A program made the translations under genes and the position numbers. Below are positions 8,688 to 16,129 of a stretch of 23,596 nucleotides of DNA, piece by piece; positions within the stretch are counted from its first letter, which is position 1, and each line of letters opens with the position of its first letter. The DNA comes from a virus. The DNA is taken from the IMG/VR virus record IMGVR_UViG_3300010885_087765, positions 1 through 23,596 of that record, one strand, 5' to 3'. The notes beneath the pieces are model-generated. The model ran no database searches, was not told the DNA's origin, and worked only from the letters and a program-made list of their open reading frames with translations.

Positions 8688-9431
8688 ATGGCTAAAAAAG
8701 AAAAACAAACTGAACAGGTTGTTGATACTAATGATGTTGCCGGTTTTACTGACGATCTTATTAAATCATTAAATAAAGAATTTTCACAAAGAGTTGCATA
8801 TAATCTTTCTGTTGATGAAGCACCGACAATTGTAAAACGTTGGGTATCAACAGGATGTGTGCAATTAGATTATATTATTGCAAATAAAAAAGGAGGTGGA
8901 TTACCTGAAGGCAGAATTATTGAAATATTTGGTCCACCTTCAAATGGCAAATCACACATCGCATTACAGGTATGTAAATCAACCCAAAAAATGGGTGGAA
9001 TTGTTGTTTACATAGATACTGAAAATGCAACAAGCATTGAAAATCTTGCTTCAATGGGAATTGATGTTTCAAAACGATTTGTTTATGTAGAATCAAGTTG
9101 TACAGAAGAAGTGTTTTCAATTATTGAATCAACGGTCATTAAGGCAAAACAATTAAAAAAAGATGTTCCAATTACAGTTGTTTGGGATTCAATCGCTGCA
9201 ACTTCACCAAAGGCTGAAATTGAAGGTGATTATGATCAACAAACAATTGGTCTACAGGCAAGAGTTCTTTCTAAAGGATTTAGAAAAATTACTGGTGTTA
9301 TTGGAGATAATAACGTAACACTTCTTTGTCTTAATCAAACAAGATTAAAAATAGGTGTAATGCATGGTGATCCAACTTGTGTAGACCCATATAAAACAAA
9401 AATAAAAATTAGATATGAATTAGAATCATAA
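8688..9431 (+). CDS. RecA/UvsX recombinase N-half fused to 17-aa split-intein N piece
   Basis: Residues 1-230 are the N-terminal part of a RecA-type recombinase: Walker A GPPSNGKS (82-89), catalytic Glu in IDTENA (112), Walker B VVWDS (164-168) and the DNA-loop region NQTRLKIGVMHGDPT, matching bacterial NQIRMKIGVMFGNP. Cys231 starts an intein and the frame stops after only 17 intein residues (CVDPYKTKIKIRYELES). The rest of the intein and of RecA is encoded at 9653. The halves join logically as ...GDPT + TTNGG..., matching RecA GNPETTTGG. Recombinase would therefore need protein trans-splicing, giving about 386 aa. A TATAAT box (8674) lies just upstream and there is no clear ribosome site. 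Confidence 0.9.
   Translation: MAKKEKQTEQVVDTNDVAGFTDDLIKSLNKEFSQRVAYNLSVDEAPTIVKRWVSTGCVQLDYIIANKKGGGLPEGRIIEIFGPPSNGKSHIALQVCKSTQKMGGIVVYIDTENATSIENLASMGIDVSKRFVYVESSCTEEVFSIIESTVIKAKQLKKDVPITVVWDSIAATSPKAEIEGDYDQQTIGLQARVLSKGFRKITGVIGDNNVTLLCLNQTRLKIGVMHGDPTCVDPYKTKIKIRYELES
9378..9428 (+). other. Split intein N-fragment (RecA), 17 aa
   Basis: It begins with the nucleophile Cys1 and carries only the first beta strand of block A (KTKIKIRYE). Standard split inteins have N-pieces near 100 aa; atypically split types such as AceL-TerL have about 25 aa. This one is at the short extreme. The split is real in the sequence: a stop follows and the remaining blocks are on another ORF. Confidence 0.85.
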
Positions 9432-9438
9432 TCAATAG

Positions 9439-9499
9439 AACATACCTGGTATAGTAATGCTTAGATTTTTGGATCTAAAACGACAATACCAGGTATGTT
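9439..9499 (+). promoter_or_regulatory. Large hairpin covering the start of the recA-insert ORF
   Basis: A perfect 14-bp stem pairs 9439-9452 (AACATACCTGGTAT) with 9486-9499. A second 6-bp stem (TTAGAT 9461-9466 / ATCTAA 9473-9478) is nested in the loop. It begins 7 nt after the recA N-half stop, and its 3' arm contains the ATG (9495) of the 53-aa ORF. It has no T-tract, so it is not a terminator. It should block initiation, or protect the 3' end of upstream mRNA. Similar hairpins repress phage T4 homing-endonuclease genes. Confidence 0.7.
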
Positions 9500-9656
9500 T
9501 AAATATGAATTTAAAATAAAAAATTTAAAGCCTATTTTTATAATAAAATTGATAACTGATAAAAAAGTTTTAAATTGTGAAGCTATTGTTCTTTGGGAAA
9601 ATGAGATTTATAATACAGAAGTATTGTATAAAAAAAATAAGGGAAATTGCAAATGA
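9495..9656 (+). CDS. Small unknown protein between recA halves
   Basis: A 53-aa Lys/Ile/Asn-rich ORF starting MFKYEFKIKNLKP and ending YKKNKGNCK. I do not recognise it. It fills the gap between the intein N-piece and C-piece, where fractured genes often carry a homing endonuclease, but no nuclease motif is visible. Its ATG is inside the 3' arm of a strong hairpin and its stop overlaps the downstream ATG by 4 bp (ATGA, 9653-9656), suggesting coupled translation with the C-half. It could be an endonuclease remnant, a small regulator, or non-functional. Confidence 0.5.
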   Translation: MFKYEFKIKNLKPIFIIKLITDKKVLNCEAIVLWENEIYNTEVLYKKNKGNCK

Positions 9657-10018
9657 AAAAAATAATTGAAGAAGAAATAACACTATATGAATTTGCTGAT
9701 AGATTCTTGAATCTTCAAGATATGAAAACATCTGGAAACTATGACATCTCAAATCTTGATATTAAAATTTTAAGTTTTGATGGTGAAAAAGAAGTCTACA
9801 AACCATTAACTAATTTTGTCGTTAAAGAAGGTGTTGATAAAACATATGTTCTTGGTGATTTAAGAGGAACGTCTGAACATAAAATTTTAGTAAATGGTGA
9901 ATATAAACCATTAAAAGATTGTGAAAATGTTCAAATTTTAAATGAAAAAATGGACGTTGTTGACGTATCAGTTGATGAAACTAATTGCTATGTTGCAAAT
10001 GGATTTATCAATCATAAT
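9653..10018 (+). other. Split intein C-fragment (RecA), 122 aa
   Basis: Contains block B (TSEH), block F and the terminal His-Asn, followed by Thr+1. All residues normally needed for splicing are visible across the two pieces: Cys1, Thr-x-x-His, His-Asn and a hydroxyl +1 residue. Confidence 0.85.
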
Positions 10019-10489
10019 ACAACAAATGGGGGTTTAGCATTACCTTTTCATGCTTCAGTTAGAATTCAACTACACGGTGGTTCTAAAGTTGAAGATAAAG
10101 ACGGTAATATAGTTGGTATTAATGTTACTGCTAAAACAGTAAAAAATAAAGTTGCTGCACCCCATCGTAGAGCAGAGTTTAAGATTATGTTTGGTCAAGG
10201 TATTGATGAAACAGAAGAATTATTTGATCTTTTACGATTAGCAGGTCCTAAAGAAATAGGCGATCACAAAATTTGTGTATCAGGTGATGGTGCATGGAAA
10301 TTATTTTCAGTTTCAAATTTAAAAACAGGCGAAGTTTTGGTAGAAGAAAAATTTTATAAAGCTAAATTTGGCGAATTACTTTCAAAAAAAGAATATAAAA
10401 AATATTTTGCTGATCTTATAGATGTAATGCTTGTTAAACAATTATATGTTGCAAGTGAAGAGAACGATGATGAACCAGAATCAAACTAA
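9653..10489 (+). CDS. Split-intein C piece (122 aa) fused to RecA/UvsX C-half
   Basis: Residues 1-122 carry the rest of the intein: EEEITLYEFADRFL (end of block A), GTSEHKILVN (block B, Thr-x-x-His) and NCYVANGFINHN (blocks F and G, ending His-Asn). Splicing resumes at Thr+1 of the RecA C-half (TTNGGLALPFHASVRIQL), like RecA TTTGGNALKFYAS; the C-half is 156 aa and has an acidic end. ATG 9653 is preferred over TTG 9647 because AAGGGA (9639-9644) lies 8 nt upstream. There is no endonuclease domain inside. The 139-aa total is a normal mini-intein size, so nothing appears lost and activity is plausible. Confidence 0.88.
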   Translation: MKKIIEEEITLYEFADRFLNLQDMKTSGNYDISNLDIKILSFDGEKEVYKPLTNFVVKEGVDKTYVLGDLRGTSEHKILVNGEYKPLKDCENVQILNEKMDVVDVSVDETNCYVANGFINHNTTNGGLALPFHASVRIQLHGGSKVEDKDGNIVGINVTAKTVKNKVAAPHRRAEFKIMFGQGIDETEELFDLLRLAGPKEIGDHKICVSGDGAWKLFSVSNLKTGEVLVEEKFYKAKFGELLSKKEYKKYFADLIDVMLVKQLYVASEENDDEPESN

Positions 10490-11438
10490 TTTTTCAGGTA
10501 AAAAAATACTTTTAATTGATGGTCTTAATGCATTTACTAGAAATTTTGCTGCATACCCACAGTTAGATAAAAATGGTTTATCAATTGGGGGTGTTATAGG
10601 AACATTAAAGACATTAAAAAAAGTGTTATTATTATCAGGTTGTAATATGGTTGTATTTTGTTGGGAAGGTGGCGGGTCATCCCGGCGACGAGCACTATAC
10701 CCTGATTATAAAGCAACAAGAAAACCAGAAAAATTAAATAGATTTTATGAAGATGACATTCCTGAAACAGAAGAAAATAGGAATAGACAAGTAAAACTTC
10801 TTATTTCTATTTTACGTCATTTACCTATTTGTCAAATTTATGTTGAAGATGCTGAAGCAGATGATACAATAGGATATTTATGCACTCATAAATTTAAAGA
10901 TAATGAAAAAATAATTGTATCATCAGATAAAGATTTTTATCAATTAGTTGATGAAAAAACAACGATTTATAGTCTTCATAAAAAACAATTTCTTAACGAA
11001 AAATATATTCTTGATGAATTTCGTATAACATCACAAAATTTCGCGCTTGCAAAATCATTATGTGGTGATGTATCTGATAATATTAAAGGTGTTAAAGGGT
11101 TAGGTTTTAAAACTGTTGCTAAAAAATTTCCAATGTTATCACTTAAAGATTCATATCTTATACAAGATTTAATTTCATATTCATGTGTAAGAATTAAAGA
11201 ATCTGTAATTTATAAAAAAGTCACAGAAAGCGAAGATTTAATAAGATTGAATTGGCGTCTAGTATATTTAAATGGTACAATGTTATCAGCGCAACAAATA
11301 GCTAAAATAGATTCAAGATTAGATGCCTGGAAACCTGGATTAAATAAAATTTCATTCGTAAAACAATTATATACATTCTATAATCCAGATTTTGATATAG
11401 ATTCATTTATTTACCCGTTTAATTCTTTACTTTCTTAA
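10470..11438 (+). CDS. 5'-3' exonuclease / flap endonuclease (T4 RNase H-like)
   Basis: FEN/5'-3' exonuclease family, which removes RNA primers and 5' flaps during lagging-strand synthesis. Metal-binding acidic motifs are visible in order: LLIDGLNAF, VVFCWEGGGSSRRR with DYKATR, VEDAEADDTIGY and SSDKDFYQLVD, then the helix-hairpin-helix GDVSDNIKGVKGLGFKTV. The frame is open upstream to 10431, but that start lies inside recA. ATG 10470 (or 10467) follows GAAGAG, overlaps the recA C-half by about 20 bp and puts the protein at about 322 aa, close to T4 RNase H (305 aa). It is probably translated with recA. Confidence 0.85.
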   Translation: MNQNQTNFSGKKILLIDGLNAFTRNFAAYPQLDKNGLSIGGVIGTLKTLKKVLLLSGCNMVVFCWEGGGSSRRRALYPDYKATRKPEKLNRFYEDDIPETEENRNRQVKLLISILRHLPICQIYVEDAEADDTIGYLCTHKFKDNEKIIVSSDKDFYQLVDEKTTIYSLHKKQFLNEKYILDEFRITSQNFALAKSLCGDVSDNIKGVKGLGFKTVAKKFPMLSLKDSYLIQDLISYSCVRIKESVIYKKVTESEDLIRLNWRLVYLNGTMLSAQQIAKIDSRLDAWKPGLNKISFVKQLYTFYNPDFDIDSFIYPFNSLLS

Positions 11439-11488
11439 GTTGTTCTTTTTAAGTTTATAGAATATAATGTTTAATTAGGAATTAATTA

Positions 11489-12883
11489 ATGTCTATACAG
11501 ACTACAGGCTTTGCATCATATGGTAAGTCATTTCAAGAAAAAATCATTCAAGCTTTATTAGTTGATAAACAATTTGCAGAACAAATGCTTGAAGTAATGA
11601 ATGTTGAGTATTTTGAATTAAAACATTTACAATATTTGGCAGGCAAATATTTCACTTATTCAAAAAAATATAAAGATTTTCCAACTTTAAATCTATTAGT
11701 AACAATTATTAAAGATGATTTAAAGAATGGTTCAGATATTATTCTACGTGATCAAATAATAGAATTACTACAAAGAATAAAATCAAATCCTGATTTTGGT
11801 GATCTTCCTTATATTAAAGAAAAGTCACTTGATTTTTGTAGAAAACAGGCGTTAAAATCAGCGCTTGAAAAAGCAGTTGATCTTGTTTCAACTGAAAAAT
11901 ATGAAAGTATTGTAGAAGTTATAAGAAATGCTGTTTCAGTTGGCACAACACCTTCAGTTGGACATGATTTCGTAAATGATTTTGAATCTAGATTTATTAA
12001 AACAAAAAGAGAAGCCGTACCTACCGGTATTGAACAATTAGACAAAAAGGATATATTACAAGGTGGTCTTGGGAGAGGTGAATTAGGTTGTGTAAGTGCA
12101 GCAACAGGTGTTGGAAAATCACATTTTCTTGTTAATCTTGGATGTAATGCCATGCGTGCTGGTAAAAATGTACTTCATTATACATTTGAATTAAGCGAAA
12201 CTGCAGTTGCAATTAGATACGATTCAAATCTTTGTGATGTAAATTCAAATGAAGTTCTAGATAAAAAACAAGAAATTATTAAAAAATACTCTGAAATTAA
12301 ATTAGGTAGACTTTTTATTAAGGAACACCCAACATCTACATGTACAGTTCATATGATAAGAAATCATGTAGAAAAACTTTCATTAAAAGGTTTTATTCCC
12401 GACGTAATCCTTATAGATTATGCTGATATTATGAGATCATCTAGACAATTTGATTCATTACGACATGAATTAAAATTAATTTATGAAGAATTACGTGGTT
12501 TAGCGTCAGAGCTACAACTTCCTATTTGGACAGCGTCACAAACAAATAGGGATGCATCAAATAGTGAAATTGTTGGTTTAGAATCAATGAGTGAAGCTTA
12601 TGGTAAAGCAATGATTGCAGACGTTATTTTAACAATATCAAGAAGATCACATGAAAAAGCAAGTGGACAAGGTAGGTTGTTTGTTGCCAAAAACAGAGCC
12701 GGTCGTGATGGAATCGTATTTCCAATTTTAATTGATACATCAAGATCGTTCTTTAAAATTACTGGTGATAATATTACATTGGATAATGCAATAGAAGAAG
12801 ATCAAAATACAATGAAACAAGCTCTTAGAAATAAATGGCAAGAATTACAAAAAGAAGATGTCATTATAAAGAAATTAGATTAA
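11489..12883 (+). CDS. Replicative DNA helicase (DnaB/T4 gp41-type)
   Basis: A 464-aa hexameric RecA-fold helicase that unwinds the fork and would partner with primase. A helical N-domain spans 1-160. The C-terminal motor has Walker A AATGVGKS (204-211), catalytic Glu in YTFELSE (234), Walker B VILIDYADIM (about 306-315), the glutamine motif QTNR (350-353) and an arginine-finger region KNRAGRDG (about 411). The ATG follows AGGAATT, with a TATAAT-like box at 11464. Phage gp41 genes are often interrupted by split inteins; this one is intact although two neighbours are fractured. Confidence 0.87.
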   Translation: MSIQTTGFASYGKSFQEKIIQALLVDKQFAEQMLEVMNVEYFELKHLQYLAGKYFTYSKKYKDFPTLNLLVTIIKDDLKNGSDIILRDQIIELLQRIKSNPDFGDLPYIKEKSLDFCRKQALKSALEKAVDLVSTEKYESIVEVIRNAVSVGTTPSVGHDFVNDFESRFIKTKREAVPTGIEQLDKKDILQGGLGRGELGCVSAATGVGKSHFLVNLGCNAMRAGKNVLHYTFELSETAVAIRYDSNLCDVNSNEVLDKKQEIIKKYSEIKLGRLFIKEHPTSTCTVHMIRNHVEKLSLKGFIPDVILIDYADIMRSSRQFDSLRHELKLIYEELRGLASELQLPIWTASQTNRDASNSEIVGLESMSEAYGKAMIADVILTISRRSHEKASGQGRLFVAKNRAGRDGIVFPILIDTSRSFFKITGDNITLDNAIEEDQNTMKQALRNKWQELQKEDVIIKKLD

Positions 12884-12902
12884 TTTAAAGGAAAATATAA
12901 TA

Positions 12903-14738
12903 ATGAATAAAATTTATTCCCAAGAAGAAGTGTTAAAAGCATCAGTAGATTATTTCAACGGCGATTCACTTGCTGCCGATGTCTGGGTAAAGAAGTATGC
13001 ATTAAGAAATGAAAATGGTGAACTATTTGAATATACACCATCTGATATGCACAAGAGATTGGCTGGTGAATTTGCGCGTATTGAAGCAAATTACCCTAAT
13101 CCAATGTCAGAAAATGAAATTTATGATCTTTTAAAAAAGACCGATCAGGATGATCTTGGTATGGGTTATATAATCCCACAAGGTTCGCCTATGTCAGCAA
13201 TTGGTAATCCTTATAAGTTGCAATCTCTTTCAAATTGTTTTGTTATACCATCACCTCAAGATAGCTATGGAGGTATTTTATATACTGATCAACAACAAGT
13301 ACAGATTATGAAACGTCGAGGCGGCGTTGGGTTTGATATTTCTACAATTCGCCCAAAAGGTCTTTTAACAGCAAATGCCGCAGGCACAACAGATGGTATT
13401 GGCGTGTTTATGGAACGTTTCTCAAATACATGTAGAGAAGTTGCCCAGGGTGGAAGAAGAGGCGCTTTAATGATTACTATTTCTATAGTACATCCAGAAA
13501 TTGAAACTTTCATTAATATTAAAAGAGATCTTAAAAAAGTTACTGGTGCAAATATTTCTATTAAATTATCAGATGCATTTATGGATGCTGTTAAAAATAA
13601 TGATAATTTTACATTACAATGGCCTGTTGATGTACCTGTAGAAAAAGCAAAAATTACAAAAATTGTAAAAGCAAAAGATATGTGGGATCAAATAATTGAT
13701 GCTGCGTGGACATCAGCAGAACCTGGTTTATTATTTTGGGATAATGTTAAAAAACAAACTCCTGCAGATGCATATGAATCAAAAGGCTATGGTTCTATAA
13801 GTACAAACCCGTGCGCAGAACTCGTTTTAAGTGCATTTGATTCATGTAGATTATTAGTTCTTGATTTATCAAAATTTATTGATAAACCATTTAGTCATAA
13901 TGCAACGTTTAATTTTGATAAATTTAATAATTTTTCAATTAAGGCACAAAGATTAATGGATGACCTTGTCGATTTAGAGATCGAGGTTGTAGATAAAATA
14001 ATAGAAAAAATAAAAACTGATCCAGAACCTGATGATGTTAAATTAATTGAGTTAAATTTATGGAATTCAATTAAATCTGCAGCTTCTGGCGCTCGTAGAA
14101 CCGGATTAGGAATAACTGCACTTGGTGATGCATTAGCAATGCTTAATATTAAATATGGAAGTGATGCTTCAATAGAAATGACAGAAAAGATTTATAAATC
14201 ACTTTCTCTTGCTGCATATAGATCTTCAGTAATAATGGCAAAAGAAAGAGGAACATTTCCAGCATATGAATATGAACTTGAAAAAGATCATCCGTTTATT
14301 AATAAGGTTATGAATCTTGACGATAAATTAAAAAATGATTGGAAGTTATATGGTCGTAGGAATATTGCGTTAACTACGACCGCACCCGCCGGGTGTGTCG
14401 AGAAAAATACATTGCTTAAAACAGATCACGGTGATTTAACGATACAAATGTTATTTGAAAAAAATGGAATTAATATTTCAGATTTAAAAGATATGAATAA
14501 TATTTGGTTTGATGCAATTTCAAATATTAAAATTATGGATATTAATGGCGAATATCAAAAAATATCTAAACTGTATTGGAACGGTAAAGTTTCTTCTAAA
14601 GAATTTACTTTTTCTAATAAAGAAAAAATTAAAACATCATTAACACATAAATTTTTAGTAAAAATATCCAGTACAACAGCTAAATGGGTATCCGCATCTG
14701 AATTAAAAATTGGTGATAAAATTTTATCAATAAAATAA
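12903..14738 (+). CDS. nrdJ: Class II ribonucleotide reductase N-half with split-intein N piece
   Basis: Residues 1-497 are the catalytic barrel of an adenosylcobalamin-dependent (class II) ribonucleotide reductase, which makes dNTPs. Substrate-site Cys112 (LSNCFV), the radical motif NPCAE (Asn302, Cys304, Glu306) and partner Cys315 (DSCRLL) are all present. At the conserved TTAPAG loop Cys498 begins an intein N-piece of 114 aa with a block B TSLTHKFLV near its end, then a stop. The remainder lies at 15989, beyond an endonuclease gene. The joined protein would be about 846 aa and read TTAPAG+SVSTLTQ, the normal family sequence. AAAGGA precedes the ATG. Confidence 0.9.
   Translation: MNKIYSQEEVLKASVDYFNGDSLAADVWVKKYALRNENGELFEYTPSDMHKRLAGEFARIEANYPNPMSENEIYDLLKKTDQDDLGMGYIIPQGSPMSAIGNPYKLQSLSNCFVIPSPQDSYGGILYTDQQQVQIMKRRGGVGFDISTIRPKGLLTANAAGTTDGIGVFMERFSNTCREVAQGGRRGALMITISIVHPEIETFINIKRDLKKVTGANISIKLSDAFMDAVKNNDNFTLQWPVDVPVEKAKITKIVKAKDMWDQIIDAAWTSAEPGLLFWDNVKKQTPADAYESKGYGSISTNPCAELVLSAFDSCRLLVLDLSKFIDKPFSHNATFNFDKFNNFSIKAQRLMDDLVDLEIEVVDKIIEKIKTDPEPDDVKLIELNLWNSIKSAASGARRTGLGITALGDALAMLNIKYGSDASIEMTEKIYKSLSLAAYRSSVIMAKERGTFPAYEYELEKDHPFINKVMNLDDKLKNDWKLYGRRNIALTTTAPAGCVEKNTLLKTDHGDLTIQMLFEKNGINISDLKDMNNIWFDAISNIKIMDINGEYQKISKLYWNGKVSSKEFTFSNKEKIKTSLTHKFLVKISSTTAKWVSASELKIGDKILSIK
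14394..14735 (+). other. Split intein N-fragment (NrdJ), 114 aa
   Basis: Starts with Cys1 (CVEKNTLLKT) and contains block B (Thr-x-x-His in TSLTHKF) and WVSASELKIGDKI near the end, i.e. the usual region up to the endonuclease insertion point. The break is at the canonical split site. Confidence 0.87.
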
Positions 14739-14742
14739 TAAG

Positions 14743-14782
14743 TGACCACTGCTCTAATATATAATTATATGAGCAGTGGTCA
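14743..14782 (+). promoter_or_regulatory. Hairpin covering the start of the nrdJ-insert endonuclease
   Basis: TGACCACTGCTC (14743-14754) is a perfect 12-bp inverted repeat of 14771-14782, with an AT-only loop. It starts 5 nt after the nrdJ N-half stop. The GTG at 14742 sits at its foot and the ATG at 14769 runs into its 3' arm. No T-tract follows. The placement matches the recA hairpin at 9439, although the sequences differ. Confidence 0.7.
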
Positions 14783-15998
14783 TAATATAAATATAAAATT
14801 GTATCCTACAAAATGGGCAGAATATGTTGAAAAATTTGGAGAAGAAATTGCAAAAGAAAAATATTATGCATTTTGTAGATCTTTTTGTCTTGAAAAATAT
14901 CAATTAAAATATGGCGTTGAAAAAGGTGTAAAGCTTTTTAATGAAAAAAAATCATCAATAAAAAGAGGTGTAACCTTAGAAAGGTATACTAAAAAGTATG
15001 GTTTGGAAGAAGGTACCAAGAAATATAACGAATGGAAATCTTCAATAAGTGGCTCATTAGAAACATATATTAAAAGATATGGTGAAGAATTAGGAACAAA
15101 AAAATATAATGATTTTTGTAAAAAATGTTCAGATGCAGTTATAAAAGCAAAAGCAGATGAAAATTCAACATATAATAAAAGAATTATTACAGTATCATAT
15201 GATTATTTTTTAAAAAAAGCAAATGGCGATGAAATATTAGCATATCAGTTTTTAAAAAACAGACAGTCTAACTCAAAATTAGAAGATTTTATTAAAAGAT
15301 ATGGTGATGAAGAGGGTAAAAAAAGATACCAAAACGTTAATATGAAAAAAGCAATTACATTAGAAAATATGATTAGAGTACATGGTGAAAATTTAGGTCA
15401 TGAAAAATATGAAAAATGGTACTTTAACACTGGGAAACATTCTACATTACAATCTTTAATTGATAAACATGGTCATGATGATGGCACTAAAATTTATGCA
15501 GAGATAAATTCTAAAAAAGCAATTACATTAGAAAATATGATTAGAGTACATGGAAAAGAATTAGCATTAGAAAAATATGAACAATGGAAAAAAAAGATAT
15601 TATCTAGTAATAAAAGATATTCTAAAGGTGGGTTTTTATTTTGCAAAGAGTTACATCAATTATTAATTCAAAACCTAAATAATGAAACGCCTTATTATGG
15701 TGATAACGAATATTCTGTAGTGTATAAAAAAGAAGATGTAATAAAACAATACTTTCCAGATTTTTTAATTAAATCACAAAAAATTATAGTTGAATATTAT
15801 GGTGATTATTGGCATCGCAATCCGGAAAAATATTCTGGAGAGCAGGCAGAAAAAATTTGGGAATTAGACAAACAAAGAATTTATAATTTAAATGAATTAG
15901 GGTATAAAGTTTTTTATGTTTATGAGTCTGATATAACAAAAAATTATAAAAATACAATTGAATTATTATTAAAGGAAATAAATGAATCATGGAAATAA
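14769..15998 (+). CDS. Free-standing homing endonuclease, Vsr-like with YG-repeats
   Basis: A 409-aa protein in two parts. Residues about 10-285 hold about eight degenerate 20-35-residue repeats of the form 'hL..hh.+YG.E.G..KY..W', probably DNA-reading modules. Residues about 295-405 resemble the Vsr/EDxHD nuclease fold: FPDFLIKSQKIIVEYYGDYWHRNP, with an Asp and a Trp-His as in Vsr, followed by 'LDKQRIYNLNELGYKVFYVYESDI'. Vsr-like free-standing endonucleases are known between split-intein halves in 'fractured' phage genes, where they spread the locus. A GTG start at 14742 is possible; ATG 14769 is preferred, and neither has a ribosome site. Its end overlaps the nrdJ C-half start by 10 bp. Confidence 0.82.
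   Translation: MSSGHNINIKLYPTKWAEYVEKFGEEIAKEKYYAFCRSFCLEKYQLKYGVEKGVKLFNEKKSSIKRGVTLERYTKKYGLEEGTKKYNEWKSSISGSLETYIKRYGEELGTKKYNDFCKKCSDAVIKAKADENSTYNKRIITVSYDYFLKKANGDEILAYQFLKNRQSNSKLEDFIKRYGDEEGKKRYQNVNMKKAITLENMIRVHGENLGHEKYEKWYFNTGKHSTLQSLIDKHGHDDGTKIYAEINSKKAITLENMIRVHGKELALEKYEQWKKKILSSNKRYSKGGFLFCKELHQLLIQNLNNETPYYGDNEYSVVYKKEDVIKQYFPDFLIKSQKIIVEYYGDYWHRNPEKYSGEQAEKIWELDKQRIYNLNELGYKVFYVYESDITKNYKNTIELLLKEINESWK
15345..15385 (+). repeat. 41-nt direct repeat, copy 1
   Basis: Identical over 41 nt to 15513-15553, 168 nt downstream. It encodes a repeat-unit start (AITLENMIRVHG). Exact identity at DNA level points to recent duplication or conversion between units of the DNA-binding region. 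Confidence 0.85.
15513..15553 (+). repeat. 41-nt direct repeat, copy 2
   Basis: The second identical copy of the 41-nt block at 15345, in the same reading frame; the 168-nt offset equals 56 residues, about two repeat units. Confidence 0.85.
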
Positions 15999-16129
15999 TT
16001 GATATTACAAATTTAAATTTACAAGAAGTTGAAATTACAAATATTGATGATTGTATAATTGAAACTATGGATATAGAAGTTCCAAATGGGCATCATTATG
16101 TGCTTTCTTCAGGTATTATAAGTCATAAT
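15989..16129 (+). other. Split intein C-fragment (NrdJ), 47 aa
   Basis: Contains block F (DIEVPNGHHYVLSSGI) and block G (SHN), followed by Ser+1. With the 114-aa N-piece it makes a 161-aa canonical split intein; all catalytic residues are present. Confidence 0.87.

Noticed and set aside
10431-10469. Upstream start of the 5'-3' exonuclease frame
   Set aside because: It lies deep inside the recA C-half and adds unlikely residues. GAAGAG before ATG 10467/10470 marks the start.
8688-10489. recA as a pseudogene broken by a stop codon
   Set aside because: Both pieces have intact intein catalytic residues and exact extein boundaries, so a split intein explains the break better than decay.
14742-14768. 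GTG start for the endonuclease
   Set aside because: It is possible, but it adds only nine residues of hairpin-derived sequence (TTALIYNY) and has no ribosome site. The in-frame ATG at 14769 is preferred, with moderate certainty.
15345-15553. CRISPR-like repeat from the two 41-nt copies
   Set aside because: Only two copies, in frame inside a protein repeat. This is a coding duplication.
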